Program-made: the position numbers and the translations under genes
Assembly (NCBI GenBank): GCA_024134725.1
Contig: CP099863.1
Coordinates: 1,173,501 to 1,237,500 of the forward strand
DNA: 64,000 bases
Direction of reading: 5' to 3'
DNA from: Bacillus sp. 1780r2a1
Lineage (GTDB): Bacteria > Bacillota > Bacilli > Bacillales > Bacillaceae_H
Shown: piece by piece, positions 43,033-52,371 of the stretch
How positions within the stretch are numbered: position 1 is the stretch's first letter
Layout of the letters: each line of letters opens with the position of its first letter
The notes under the pieces: generated by a model
Told to the model about the DNA's origin: nothing
Database searches by the model: none
What the model saw: only the letters and a program-made list of their open reading frames with translations

Positions 43033-44046
43033 ATGAGCTATGAAGTAATTGGTATCACCGTACTATGGACATTTTTATATGGCTATTTAATCGTTGCTTC
43101 CATTGACTTTGGAGCAGGTTTCTTTAACTACTATGCGTCGGTGACGGGAAAAGGACATGTTGTACAAAAAGTCATCAACCGTTACTTGTCTCCAGTATGG
43201 GAAGTGACTAACGTATTCTTAATTTTCTTCTATGTTGGACTCGTTGGTTTTTTCCCGTCGCTTGCGTATTATTACGGAACGGCATTGTTGGTTCCTGGAA
43301 GCATCGCCATCATCTTAATTGCGCTTCGTGGTTCTTACTATGCGTTTCATCATTATGGAAACAAAGGGCGCTTAGGCTACCAGCTTTTATACGGAGCAAC
43401 GGGACTTTTGATTCCTGCTTCGCTTTCCATCGTCTTGACAATTTCAGAGGGTGGTTATATTAAGCTAAACGGTACAAGTGTCTCGCTTGACTACGGGGCG
43501 CTGTTCACCAGCTTTTATTCATGGGCTGTTGTGCTTCTTGCAGTAGTGAGCGTTCTGTATATTTCCGCTTGTTTTTTAACCTTTTACGCGCACAAAGCAG
43601 GAGATGAAGGGGCGTTTCGTATCTTGCGTAAATATGCATTGTTTTGGAGCACACCTACGATTTTGGCTAGCTTCCTTGTATTTTGGTCCATGTCAGATCA
43701 TAACAGCGAACACTTTGCGAAAATGTTAGATGTATCGTGGTTATTTACTTTGTCATTCTTGTTCTTTGTGGGAGCTGTTTATTTTATTTGGAAGAAAAAG
43801 CGTCTCGGTTTATCGTTTATCTTTGTTATGCTGCAGTTTGCCACAGCGTTTTACGGATACGGAGCGGCGCATTTGCCGTATTTACTCTATCCGCACGTAA
43901 CAATCTATGATAGCTTCACAAACGATACAATGGCCATCACGCTTATCATTTCCTTTGTTGCAGGGCTTTGCTTACTCGTTCCATCATTATACTTATTGAT
44001 GCGACTGTTTCTATTTGATAACGAGTATGTGCAGGGTAAGAAGTGA
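43033..44046 (+). CDS. cydB: Cytochrome bd quinol oxidase subunit II
   Basis: 337 aa with eight to nine membrane helices. The start, LWTFLYGYLIVASIDFGAGFFNYY, is the conserved CydB N-terminus with its DFG motif, and VWEVTNVFLIFFYVGLVGFFP follows. It forms the heterodimer with CydA and has no heme of its own. GGGAGGACTACT lies before the ATG, 11 bp after cydA. The small CydS gene follows in 14 bp. Confidence 0.94.
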   Translation: MSYEVIGITVLWTFLYGYLIVASIDFGAGFFNYYASVTGKGHVVQKVINRYLSPVWEVTNVFLIFFYVGLVGFFPSLAYYYGTALLVPGSIAIILIALRGSYYAFHHYGNKGRLGYQLLYGATGLLIPASLSIVLTISEGGYIKLNGTSVSLDYGALFTSFYSWAVVLLAVVSVLYISACFLTFYAHKAGDEGAFRILRKYALFWSTPTILASFLVFWSMSDHNSEHFAKMLDVSWLFTLSFLFFVGAVYFIWKKKRLGLSFIFVMLQFATAFYGYGAAHLPYLLYPHVTIYDSFTNDTMAITLIISFVAGLCLLVPSLYLLMRLFLFDNEYVQGKK

Positions 44047-44060
44047 AGGAGGGACGGAAT

Positions 44061-44162
44061 GTGAATACGTTTTTAATTATGATAGCACCTGTTTTGCTTG
44101 TGGTTGGTGCAATTGTATTTTTGTTCATCTGGGGGGCAAAAGGAAAAAGCCCTTATCAGTAA
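44061..44162 (+). CDS. cydS: Cytochrome bd small subunit CydS
   Basis: A 33-aa single-helix protein with GTG start at 44061, behind AAGGAGGGA. The sequence starts MNTFLIMIAPVLLVVG and ends KSPYQ, with one membrane helix of about 20 residues. Both size and start fit CydS, the third subunit seen in the Geobacillus bd oxidase structure (MQTFLIM.. as remembered), which packs against CydA and helps hold a heme. It lies exactly between cydB and cydD. Easily missed because of its length. Confidence 0.85.
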   Translation: MNTFLIMIAPVLLVVGAIVFLFIWGAKGKSPYQ

Positions 44163-44191
44163 GTACTGCTAACTAAATGTAAGGAGACCGA

Positions 44192-45928
44192 TTGTGTATG
44201 GAGCTGCTGAGAAAACGAGCATTTGCACATAAAAGAATGATGGTTCCGCTCATCCTATCATCGGTGTTAAACGGTGTGATGTTAGTTGGCCAAGCGTATT
44301 TCTTTGTGTACATCGTCGACCAAATCTTCTTGAAGGACGCGTCGTTTCAAGACGTGCTTCCTTCTTTTGTTTATTTACTAATTGTCTTAATTGCTCGTGT
44401 GCTGTTTATCTACCTATCAAGAAAACTAGGAATTAAGCTGGGTGAAAAAGTGAAGGGGGAAATCCGAGAAGAGCTTTTGGAAAAATACGCAAACAACCCT
44501 CTGCAAGCGTCGTTGAGCGGCCAAACAGGTAAAAAAGCGAGCATAGCGATGGATGCGATTGATGAAGTGGATAATTACTTTAGTTTCTATATTCCACAGG
44601 TCATCCAAACGAGCATTTTGCCGTTGATTATCTTGCTTGCCGTGTTTACGCAGCATTGGTTTTCAGGGTTACTCATGATGATAACCGCACCATTTTTCCC
44701 GATTTATATGATTGTAATCGGGTTAAAAACGCAAAAAAAAGCGGATGTTCAAATGGAAAAAATGACGGCTTTTTCAGGTCATTTCCTCGATGTCTTGCAA
44801 GGATTAACAACGCTGAAACTCATGCGAAAAGCAAAGTTACAAAAAGACAAGATGAAAGAGAAGAGTTTTGAATTTCGTGATGCGACAATGGATGTTTTAA
44901 AAACAGCATTTTCATCCTCGCTGGCACTTGAATTTATTGCGATGCTAAGCGTTGGTCTCATTGCTTTTGAGCTTGGGTTACGTCTTGTGGTATTTGAAAA
45001 CATTACGTTTTTCGCATCGTTCTTTATCTTAATTCTAGCACCGGATTTTTATCTATCGCTTCGAGATTTAGGTAGTGCATTTCACGCTGGAAGAGGTAGC
45101 ATCGGAGCAACGAATAAAATCAAAGAAGAGCTTGCTGCTTCCGCACGCGGAGTAAAGTGGGGGAATAATAAATTAAAACAAGATCAGCCTGCTCCTATCG
45201 TGCTGAATGATGTTCATTTTTCGTATCAAGAAGGAACATTTTCATTAAGAGACGTTTCGTTAACCATTAAACCGTTTGAAAAAGTAGCGATTATCGGCCC
45301 GAACGGATCGGGAAAAACAACGCTACTTCGATTGATTTCAGGCTTAATTGATCCAACACAAGGACAAGTAATCATTAACGGAAAACAGCGAGCTGACATT
45401 AGTGAAAGCAGTTGGTTTGAAGCCATCAGCTATATTTCTCAGCATCCTTATTTGTTTTCTGGAACGATTAAAGAAAATATCTGCCTTGGTACACAAACGC
45501 CAGTGACGGAAGCAGAACTTATAAAAGCAGCCGAAAAAGCGGGGCTCCTACCTCTTATTCAGTCAATGGAAGCGGGCTTTGATACGTTGATAGGTGAAGG
45601 GGGAAGAGGTTTATCTGGCGGTGAGAAACAGCGCCTTGCGTTGGCTAGAGCCTTTATTAAACAACCTTCTATTATTGTATTTGATGAACCAACAACCGGT
45701 CTGGATTTAGTAACCGAACAAATTCTACAATCTTCGATTAAAGAACTAAGTGAACGAGCAACCATGATTACCGTTGCTCACCGACTTTATACGATTCGAA
45801 ATGCAGATCAAATCGTTTATTTGCAAGAGGGAAAAGTGATTGATTCAGGAACGCATCATGAATTAATGACGCGCGTTGCCAGCTACCGTCACATGATGCA
45901 AGCACAGCAAGGAGAGAGTGTTAGATGA
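44192..45928 (+). CDS. cydD: Thiol/heme ABC exporter subunit CydD
   Basis: 578 aa, a fused half-transporter with six membrane helices (residues about 15-320) and an ATPase domain (Walker A GPNGSGKTT, signature LSGGEKQR, Walker B IIVFDEP, H-loop VAHR). CydDC is needed to assemble cytochrome bd; it exports glutathione/cysteine in E. coli and has been linked to heme. TTG at 44192 is five bases from AAGGAG, and an ATG two codons later is equally possible. The 3' end overlaps cydC by four bases. Confidence 0.92.
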   Translation: MCMELLRKRAFAHKRMMVPLILSSVLNGVMLVGQAYFFVYIVDQIFLKDASFQDVLPSFVYLLIVLIARVLFIYLSRKLGIKLGEKVKGEIREELLEKYANNPLQASLSGQTGKKASIAMDAIDEVDNYFSFYIPQVIQTSILPLIILLAVFTQHWFSGLLMMITAPFFPIYMIVIGLKTQKKADVQMEKMTAFSGHFLDVLQGLTTLKLMRKAKLQKDKMKEKSFEFRDATMDVLKTAFSSSLALEFIAMLSVGLIAFELGLRLVVFENITFFASFFILILAPDFYLSLRDLGSAFHAGRGSIGATNKIKEELAASARGVKWGNNKLKQDQPAPIVLNDVHFSYQEGTFSLRDVSLTIKPFEKVAIIGPNGSGKTTLLRLISGLIDPTQGQVIINGKQRADISESSWFEAISYISQHPYLFSGTIKENICLGTQTPVTEAELIKAAEKAGLLPLIQSMEAGFDTLIGEGGRGLSGGEKQRLALARAFIKQPSIIVFDEPTTGLDLVTEQILQSSIKELSERATMITVAHRLYTIRNADQIVYLQEGKVIDSGTHHELMTRVASYRHMMQAQQGESVR

Positions 45929-47634
45929 GAAACTTACTGACCATCAGCACAATTGTACTGAAAGAAAAAAAGGATATTGTATATACGACGATATTCGGTG
46001 TATTAGCAGGGATTATCGGCATCTCTTTATTCGGTGCAAGTGGGTATGTTATCTCCAAAGCAGCCCTTATTCCACCGCTGTATACGTTAACGGTTATGCT
46101 TGCGCTTTTAAAGTTGTTTGGCATTGCAAAAGCTGTGACCAAATATGCGGAGCGCTATTATTCACACCGAGCAACTTTTACAATTCTCGGAAATCTGCGC
46201 GTGCGCTTTTTTGAAAAATTAGAACCGCTCATGCCAAGCGTACTTCATCAATATCGGAGCGGAGATTTATTGGCACGAATTGTGGGAGACGTAGAAAATT
46301 TACAAAACTTTTTCCTGCGCGTATTTTACCCGCCAGTTGTTTTTTTCTTTGTATTCATTAGCACGATTTTCTTTACATCATTTTACTCCGTTTGGATTAG
46401 CCTGACTCTTGCTGCGGGAATGCTCCTAACAGGACTTGTTGTACCAGTGCTTGCAGCGTGGAGGCAGCAGCGCTTAAAAGCCTCTACTCAAGAGTTAAGA
46501 AGTGAGCTATCGGCAGAAACAGCGGAGTTTTTATACGGATTTAGAGATTTAAAAGTTCACCAAAAAGTAAAGGAAAAGCAAGAAAGGCTCACGGGATTAT
46601 CTACGCGTTATTTGCGCGCTCAAGCACGAAAGCAAGAAGCAGAAAACGCAAGCCAATCGTGGAGCTTAGTCATTTCCATGTTTGTGTGCTGGGCTGTAAC
46701 CTTAGTAGGTGTTTATGACGTCACGCGAGGGGAACTGGACGGGTTATTTTTAGCGATGCTTATTATGATCGGTCTGAATGTATTTGAGTATGCCGTTCCA
46801 ATGTCTGCATTTCCGACTCACTTTGAAGATAGCCGCCGCTCTTCGGCGCAGCTGTTTTCCGTGACGGGCAACGTGAAAGAAGTAGAGAAGCCCAGTTCAT
46901 CAGTTCTTCAAGATGAACCGATGGACATAGAGGTGAGAAATCTATCATTTGCTTATGGAAATCGCAACGTACTGAATGATGTTTCTGCTACGTTTCCAGC
47001 TCGCTCAAAAACAGCAATTGTGGGACCGAGTGGTTGTGGCAAATCTACTTTATTTCAGCTACTCGTCAAGCTGTACGAGCCTACCTCAGGCACCATAGCT
47101 ATTAATCAAGAGTGCTTAGCGAATGTTGAACAAGAGGATTTGTGGAACTATACGAATGTCGTGATGCAGGAAAACCACTTTTTTTACGGAACGGTTCGTG
47201 AAAACCTCCTGCTCGCAAATGATGACGCGTCTGATATTGAGTTACAAGCAGCGTTACAAGCAGTGGAGCTACATGCGTATGAGCTTGATGATCGTATATT
47301 AGAAAAAGGTGAAAATCTATCTGGAGGCGAGCGTCAAAAGTTAGCAATGGCTAGAGCCTTTTTGAAAAAAGGTCGAATTTGGCTATTGGATGAGCCATTC
47401 TCATCAATGGATTTGCTAACGGAACAAAAAGTGGTTGGTGAACTAACACAAAAAGCAAAGGACGCAACGCTTATCTTCATTAGTCACCGTCTTGCTGGTT
47501 TAGAACATATGGATCAAATTATGGTTATGGATGAAGGAAAAGTAGTTGAAGTTGGGTCATTCTCTGAGCTGATGAGTAAGCAAGGTTACTTTTATCAGTT
47601 AAAGCAAGTCGAAAAAAGTATTTTATTTTCATGA
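45925..47634 (+). CDS. cydC: Thiol/heme ABC exporter subunit CydC
   Basis: 569 aa, the partner half-transporter of CydD, started at the ATGA overlap with its gene. Six helices are followed by an ATPase domain with Walker A GPSGCGKST, signature LSGGERQK, Walker B IWLLDEP and H-loop ISHR. The early GVLAGIIGISLFGASGYVISKAAL stretch is typical of CydC. It closes the cyd operon ahead of a terminator. Confidence 0.93.
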   Translation: MRNLLTISTIVLKEKKDIVYTTIFGVLAGIIGISLFGASGYVISKAALIPPLYTLTVMLALLKLFGIAKAVTKYAERYYSHRATFTILGNLRVRFFEKLEPLMPSVLHQYRSGDLLARIVGDVENLQNFFLRVFYPPVVFFFVFISTIFFTSFYSVWISLTLAAGMLLTGLVVPVLAAWRQQRLKASTQELRSELSAETAEFLYGFRDLKVHQKVKEKQERLTGLSTRYLRAQARKQEAENASQSWSLVISMFVCWAVTLVGVYDVTRGELDGLFLAMLIMIGLNVFEYAVPMSAFPTHFEDSRRSSAQLFSVTGNVKEVEKPSSSVLQDEPMDIEVRNLSFAYGNRNVLNDVSATFPARSKTAIVGPSGCGKSTLFQLLVKLYEPTSGTIAINQECLANVEQEDLWNYTNVVMQENHFFYGTVRENLLLANDDASDIELQAALQAVELHAYELDDRILEKGENLSGGERQKLAMARAFLKKGRIWLLDEPFSSMDLLTEQKVVGELTQKAKDATLIFISHRLAGLEHMDQIMVMDEGKVVEVGSFSELMSKQGYFYQLKQVEKSILFS

Positions 47635-47635
47635 T

Positions 47636-47670
47636 AAAAGCGTGTCAGGTTAACTGATGCGCTTTTTGTT
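47636..47670 (+). terminator. Terminator of the cyd operon
   Basis: AAAAGCG..TCAG and CTGA..GCGCTTTTT arms, ending in a T-run just after the cydC stop. Confidence 0.7.
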
Positions 47671-47752
47671 ATGTTCGTCTTTACATATGGTTCATATTTC
47701 CTTAATGCTTTTATGATAGCCTAACGGTAACAGCATGAGGAGGGGATATGAA

Positions 47753-49324
47753 ATGATGTTATTTCAGCGAGTAGCGATGCTTTTACTTGTAGGCATCTTA
47801 TTGTTTACTACGTATCACCATGCTTTTCAAACGCATTTTACAGCCTCATCTAATGATTTAATCCACGTACAGCTTTTAGGTATAAACGATCTTCACGGTC
47901 AGTTAGATCAATACCAGCAGCTCCAGGGCAAGAAAGTAGGAGGAGCTGAATATCTCGCTTCTCATTTACAAGCATACCAAGAAAAAAACCCGAACACGCT
48001 TCTCGTTCACATCGGTGATATGGTCGGTGGGAGTCCTCCTATTTCTTCGTTATTTAATGATGAACCAACAATTGAATTCTTGAATTTGCTAAACGTTAAT
48101 ATTGGTACTCCAGGCAACCATGAATTTGATCGTGGAGTAGCAGAAATGAAACGCTTAATTCATGGTGGATATCATGAAAAAACCGGGCGCTTTAAAGGAG
48201 CGACGGCAAAGTACATTTCGTCCAACGTTTTAGATAAAAAAACCGGAAAAACTGTGTTTCCCCCATATATCATTAAGAAAATAAATGGAATCAAGATTGG
48301 CTTTATTGGAGTTGTCACGACGGATACAAACGATTTTGTACTGTCAAATAGCCGCCAAGAAGTCGTAATTACAGATGAAGTAAATGCCATTAATAAAAGT
48401 GCACAGCAACTGAAAGAGCAGGGGGTACGTTCCATTGTAGTTCTAGCACATATTGCAGTAAACTCAGATCAAAACGGTGGTAATCCAAAGGAAGATTTAG
48501 CTGAAATGGCATATAAAGTAGATGATGAAGTAGACGTCATGTTTGGAGCTCACAATCACCAGTATGCTAATACCATTGTTGATGATAAACTTCTCGTTCA
48601 GGCTTACTCCTATGGAAAAGCTTTTTCACAAGTTGAGCTGGGGATTGATAAGCGTACTGAAGAGATTACCTACAAACAAGCGGAAATTGTACCTGTAGAA
48701 CATGAATCTGTAAAGCCAGACCCAAAGGTAATGACGCTTTTACAAGCGTATAAGGATCAGCTTGGTACGCATACAGGTAAAACTATCGGAACGCTTCCTT
48801 ATAAGCTGACGCGTAAAAAAAATGAGCGGGCTGAGTCGCCTCTTGCTCAGCTTGTGGCAGAAGCAAGCAGAAAAGAAATGCAGGCGGATATCGCACTTGT
48901 CCATCATGGAGGAATTCGAGCAAGCCTTCCTAAGGGAGACGTGACGAAAAAAGAGTTGTATACGGCTTTTCCCTTTGAGCATCACCTGGTCAAAATTGAG
49001 CTAACAGGTAAGGAGCTATATGAAGTATTAGAGCAGCAGTGGAGTGAAAAATATGATGCAGCTTTACAAACAGCTGGCATTACAGTGGAATGGAATGAAT
49101 TAGCGCCGTTTGGTGAGCGGATTGAAGAAATTAAAGCAGAAAGCGGTGAGCCGATTGAACTGACTCAAACGTATACGATTGCTTTATCAAACTACTTACA
49201 AGAAGGTGGAGATGGCTTTTCAAAATTCAAACGTACAAAAGTGTTACAGAAAGGTCCCCTTGTAGTAGACGCTGTAGCTACGCATTTTGAAGAGGTTAAT
49301 TTAAAGAGCTTTACGAATCAATAA
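47753..49324 (+). CDS. Exported 5'-nucleotidase / cyclic phosphodiesterase family
   Basis: 523 aa from ATG 47753 (GAGGAGGGG seven bases before); an ATG at 47735 overlaps that site. An N-terminal signal or anchor (VAMLLLVGILLFTTYHHAF) precedes a metallophosphatase domain with GINDLHGQL, HIGDMVGG, GTPGNHEFDRG, VLAHIAV and FGAHNHQ metal ligands, then the 5-nucleotidase C-terminal domain (about 350-520, with HHGGIRASLPKGDVTKKELYTAFPF and NYLQEGGDGF). UshA/YfkN-type enzymes act outside the membrane on nucleotides or 2',3'-cyclic nucleotides. No sortase motif. Single gene. Confidence 0.9.
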   Translation: MMLFQRVAMLLLVGILLFTTYHHAFQTHFTASSNDLIHVQLLGINDLHGQLDQYQQLQGKKVGGAEYLASHLQAYQEKNPNTLLVHIGDMVGGSPPISSLFNDEPTIEFLNLLNVNIGTPGNHEFDRGVAEMKRLIHGGYHEKTGRFKGATAKYISSNVLDKKTGKTVFPPYIIKKINGIKIGFIGVVTTDTNDFVLSNSRQEVVITDEVNAINKSAQQLKEQGVRSIVVLAHIAVNSDQNGGNPKEDLAEMAYKVDDEVDVMFGAHNHQYANTIVDDKLLVQAYSYGKAFSQVELGIDKRTEEITYKQAEIVPVEHESVKPDPKVMTLLQAYKDQLGTHTGKTIGTLPYKLTRKKNERAESPLAQLVAEASRKEMQADIALVHHGGIRASLPKGDVTKKELYTAFPFEHHLVKIELTGKELYEVLEQQWSEKYDAALQTAGITVEWNELAPFGERIEEIKAESGEPIELTQTYTIALSNYLQEGGDGFSKFKRTKVLQKGPLVVDAVATHFEEVNLKSFTNQ

Positions 49325-49453
49325 AAACAATATAAAAAGAGGATTGGTGCTAAACCCAACATGTAGCATGCTTTTACTGATGAAAAGAAATAATCTACGG
49401 GGACATATCATAAATTGAAAAGGTGGAGAAAGTCAAGGTGAAAGGAGTAAGAG

Positions 49454-50341
49454 ATGAGCACCTTATATGAACCCCTTTGTTTGTCGATTCCAAGAAATTT
49501 TTTAGGTGGGGAAGAAAAGAAATTTAAAAGCAATGTAGGAGAGTTGTATTATATTGTAAGAGGAGAAGGCAAGCCTCTATTGCTCATACATAGCGTAAGC
49601 TTAGGGGCATCAAATGCTACTTGGAGAGAAAATATAGATGTATTGGCTAAGCATTTTAAAGTATATGCATTAGAGCTACCCGGTTTTGGACGCTCAGAAA
49701 AGTTGCCTATCGTCTATAAGCCAACCGTGTTCATACAGGCAATTGCTGAATTTATACAGCAAGTTATTCAAAAGCCAGCCTATGTGTTAAGCCGGGACTT
49801 ACCTGCTGCGTATTGTTTATACGTGGCTTACTATTATCCAAAGTTAATTCGAAAGATTGCTCTTATTACGCCTTCTGGAATAGGGAGTAATGATACCGAA
49901 CCGTGTGAATCCAGTCTAACAACGTTTAATACGTTTACACAGCCTTTTGTAGGAAATGGTGTCTACAATGCTTTTTCTTCTAAAGAAAGTATTGAATATC
50001 AGTTGAAAACATTGTTTTACACAAAGCCAGAGCTTGTCACTGAAGAAGTATTAGAAGATTTTTACCGAGCATCTCACCAGTGTCCAAATGCTAACTATGC
50101 TCCTGCTTCATTCGTAGCTGGTTTTGCTAATATTAATATTCAAGCGATTTTTCCGTTTATTACTCAATCAGTTCTTATTTTATGGGGACAAAAAGCACGC
50201 TTTAATCCCATTAGCAATTTGCAAAAGTTTGTTCAGCTAAATCCGAGCGTAAAGGTATCAATTTTTAAAGACAGCGGGTTGCTTTTACAAGAGGAAGAAA
50301 AAGATAAGTTTAATCAAACGATTGTTAATTATTTCAGGTAA
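49454..50341 (+). CDS. Alpha/beta hydrolase-fold protein with degenerate triad
   Basis: 295 aa, AAAGGAG before the ATG. The fold is clear (KPLLLIHSVSLGASNATWRENIDVLAKHFKVYALELPGFGRSEK). The nucleophile elbow reads S-R-D115-L-P instead of G-x-S-x-G, the acid position in ILWGQKARF (normally WGxxDxF) is Ala248, and the histidine position in DSGLLLQEEE is Leu276. At least two of three catalytic residues are therefore lost; D115 could be a relic of a dehalogenase-like enzyme. It is more likely a non-enzymatic or binding protein. Single gene, with a terminator shared with the facing gene. Confidence 0.75.
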   Translation: MSTLYEPLCLSIPRNFLGGEEKKFKSNVGELYYIVRGEGKPLLLIHSVSLGASNATWRENIDVLAKHFKVYALELPGFGRSEKLPIVYKPTVFIQAIAEFIQQVIQKPAYVLSRDLPAAYCLYVAYYYPKLIRKIALITPSGIGSNDTEPCESSLTTFNTFTQPFVGNGVYNAFSSKESIEYQLKTLFYTKPELVTEEVLEDFYRASHQCPNANYAPASFVAGFANINIQAIFPFITQSVLILWGQKARFNPISNLQKFVQLNPSVKVSIFKDSGLLLQEEEKDKFNQTIVNYFR

Positions 50342-50350
50342 TAATCGTTG

Positions 50351-50406
50351 AATAGAAAAAAGGGTTTAAATCAGTTTATTTTCATGATTTAAACCCTTTT
50401 CTATTA
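50351..50406. terminator. Bidirectional terminator
   Basis: AGGGTTTAAATCA and TGATTTAAACCCT arms flanked by AATAGAAAA and TTTTCTATT, between two converging genes. Confidence 0.8.
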
Positions 50407-50434
50407 GTCAAAGCTCTATTTACTTAATGCTTTC

Positions 50435-51781
50435 TTACACTTCAACCTCTGTAGTTTCCGGTTGTGCTGTTTCACTTTCTTCCCGAGCTAATTGACGAAC
50501 TTCCACTTCTTTCATTTGATGTCCATCCATTTCTTTTGCTGTGAATTCATACCCATATAAAGTTAAGGCTTCATTTTCTTGAATATCAATGTTTTGAACA
50601 AGCATCCAGCCACCAAGTGTATCGATATCTTCATGTTCAAGTTCAATGTCTAACAGCTGATTCACTTCATCAAGCAGTACTTTTGAATTGAAGATAAAGT
50701 GTTGTTCACTAACCTTTTGAACATATGGCTTTTCATCTGTATCAAACTCATCGCGAATTTCGCCAACAATCTCCTCTAAGATATCTTCAACCGTTACAAT
50801 CCCAGCCGTACCGCCGTATTCATCAATTAGCACTGCCATATGAGTACGCTGTTTCTGCATGGATAGTAGTAAATCATGAATTGGGACCGATTCAATGACT
50901 TGAATAATTGGTTTCATATATGCTTTGACAGGCTGATTGCGCACAGCATCATTTAAAACCACATCGTTTAGAATTTCTTTGATGTTCACAAGTCCGATAA
51001 TATTATCTTTATCTCCATCAATGGTAATTGGATAACGAGTATAGCGGTCTTCTACGGCTACTTTTAAAAATTCTTCAATCGTATCGTCTTCAGAAACAAC
51101 GGCTATTTCGGTTCGTGGTACCATGATTTCACGAGCAACACGATTGTCAAATTCAAAAATGTTGTTTACATATTTGTATTCAGATTGATTAATTTCGCCA
51201 CCTTTGTAGCTTTCTGACAAGATGATGCGAAGCTCTTCTTCACTGTGTGCTAGCTCGTGCTCTGAGGCTGGTTTTAACCCGAATAAGCCTGTTAATAAGC
51301 GAGCTGAGCCGTTAAGTAACCAAATAAAAGGAAACATGACCTTATAAAAGGCAATTAACGGTGGTGCAAATAGAAGCGTCACCGTTTCAGCTTTTTGAAT
51401 TGCTGCCGTTTTCGGTGCTAATTCTCCGACAACGACGTGGAAAAACGTAACTGACGCAAAAGCAATTACAAACGAAAGCACGTGTGAAACGGAAGACGGT
51501 ACCCCAAGGTCAGCAAACACAGGGTTCAGAATGCGCTCAACCGTTGGTTCACCCAGCCACCCTAACCCGAGTGCTGTAATGGTAATACCGAGCTGACATG
51601 CTGATAAGTACTCATCTAAGTGAGTTGTTACGGTTTTTACTGCAGCCGCTCCTTTTCGACCTTCTGCTACGAGCTGATCGACACGAGAGCTACGAAGTTT
51701 TACAATCGCAAACTCTGTCGCAACAAAATAAGCAGTTAAAGCAATTAAAAAGGCAACTAAAATTAAATTAATGGTTATCAA
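50435..51781 (-). CDS. CNNM/CorC-family membrane protein
   Basis: 448 aa with the full layout of the family: the CNNM (DUF21) membrane domain (residues about 1-190, LTAYFVATEFAIVKLRSSRVDQL...GELAPK), two CBS domains (about 205-330, MVPRTEIAVVSEDD and MAVLIDEYGGTAGIVTVEDILEEIVGEI), and the CorC/HlyC C-terminal domain. Bacillus relatives (YhdP/MpfA, YrkA) take part in Mg2+ efflux. The start is TTG 51781 with only a weak ribosome site; an in-frame stop just upstream forbids a longer form. A broken MerR-type gene lies directly ahead on the same strand. Confidence 0.88.
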   Translation of the reverse strand: MITINLILVAFLIALTAYFVATEFAIVKLRSSRVDQLVAEGRKGAAAVKTVTTHLDEYLSACQLGITITALGLGWLGEPTVERILNPVFADLGVPSSVSHVLSFVIAFASVTFFHVVVGELAPKTAAIQKAETVTLLFAPPLIAFYKVMFPFIWLLNGSARLLTGLFGLKPASEHELAHSEEELRIILSESYKGGEINQSEYKYVNNIFEFDNRVAREIMVPRTEIAVVSEDDTIEEFLKVAVEDRYTRYPITIDGDKDNIIGLVNIKEILNDVVLNDAVRNQPVKAYMKPIIQVIESVPIHDLLLSMQKQRTHMAVLIDEYGGTAGIVTVEDILEEIVGEIRDEFDTDEKPYVQKVSEQHFIFNSKVLLDEVNQLLDIELEHEDIDTLGGWMLVQNIDIQENEALTLYGYEFTAKEMDGHQMKEVEVRQLAREESETAQPETTEVEV

Positions 51782-51790
51782 TGAACATAC

Positions 51791-52138
51791 TTACTCTGCG
51801 TGAGCAAAGTAAGTAAACACCTCCTGTAAATAATCAAAATTACGCCGAGAGCATGATAAACGAGTGCGTGAGAATGTTTTTGACAAACATTGCCCAACAG
51901 CACCTTTTTCACCTGCGCTCTTCATGACGTTGTTTGTGCGTAAGCTCGTCGTTATGAAGGAGGACTTGTTTTCTATAGGGGATGTATTTTCTAATTGTTG
52001 CTTACTGTTTCTAAAGAAACGTCCTCTTTGTTTCAAAGCTTCAATAAGACGAAAATATACGAGTAATTCTTCTGTGTAATAATTCATCGTGCACTTTGTT
52101 ATAAATGCCATCTCTGCAAGTTTGCTAACTTTATACAT
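51791..52138 (-). pseudogene. Decayed MerR-family regulator
   Basis: The 115-codon frame begins with a MerR DNA-binding start (YKVSKLAEMAFITKCTMNYYTE), behind AAAGGAGGTGG. The expected wing (a GLLxPxR..NYRYY stretch of about 20 residues) is absent, and the frame jumps to RLIEALKQRGRFFRNSKQQLE. After ENK the current frame is of low complexity and rich in Ser, Arg and Thr, whereas another frame continues with a more helical QVLLHNDELTHKQRHEERR run before a stop. This suggests an internal deletion plus a frameshift. MerR regulators commonly precede CNNM genes in Bacillus; here control may have been lost. Confidence 0.6.
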
Positions 52139-52218
52139 CGCAACCCCATCAGAAAACCACCTCCTTTCAAGTAGTAATAGAAATAAATAGTATAGTCGCT
52201 CAAAAATTGATTTAAAAA

Positions 52219-52230
52219 ATAGTATACTAT
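52219..52230. promoter_or_regulatory. Palindrome upstream of the MerR remnant
   Basis: ATAGTATACTAT is a perfect 12-bp palindrome about 80 bp ahead of the MerR-like gene; the related TATACTATT of the minus-strand promoter lies some 25 bp nearer. It could be an operator left from the regulator. Confidence 0.4.
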
Positions 52231-52371
52231 AAAACTATGTTTGATGACAAAAAACAATTTAATGAGTAAAAGATTAAGAAGAAAGTAAATTTCCTAAAAA
52301 AGTAAATGGTTCTTTTCTTTTTATAAGTGCTCGGTTATCATGAAAGCATTGATTACATAGGAGGGGTAAGA

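Noticed and set aside
49454-50341. Annotation as an active haloalkane dehalogenase on the basis of Asp in the elbow
   Set aside because: The matching acid and histidine positions are Ala and Leu, so activity cannot be claimed.
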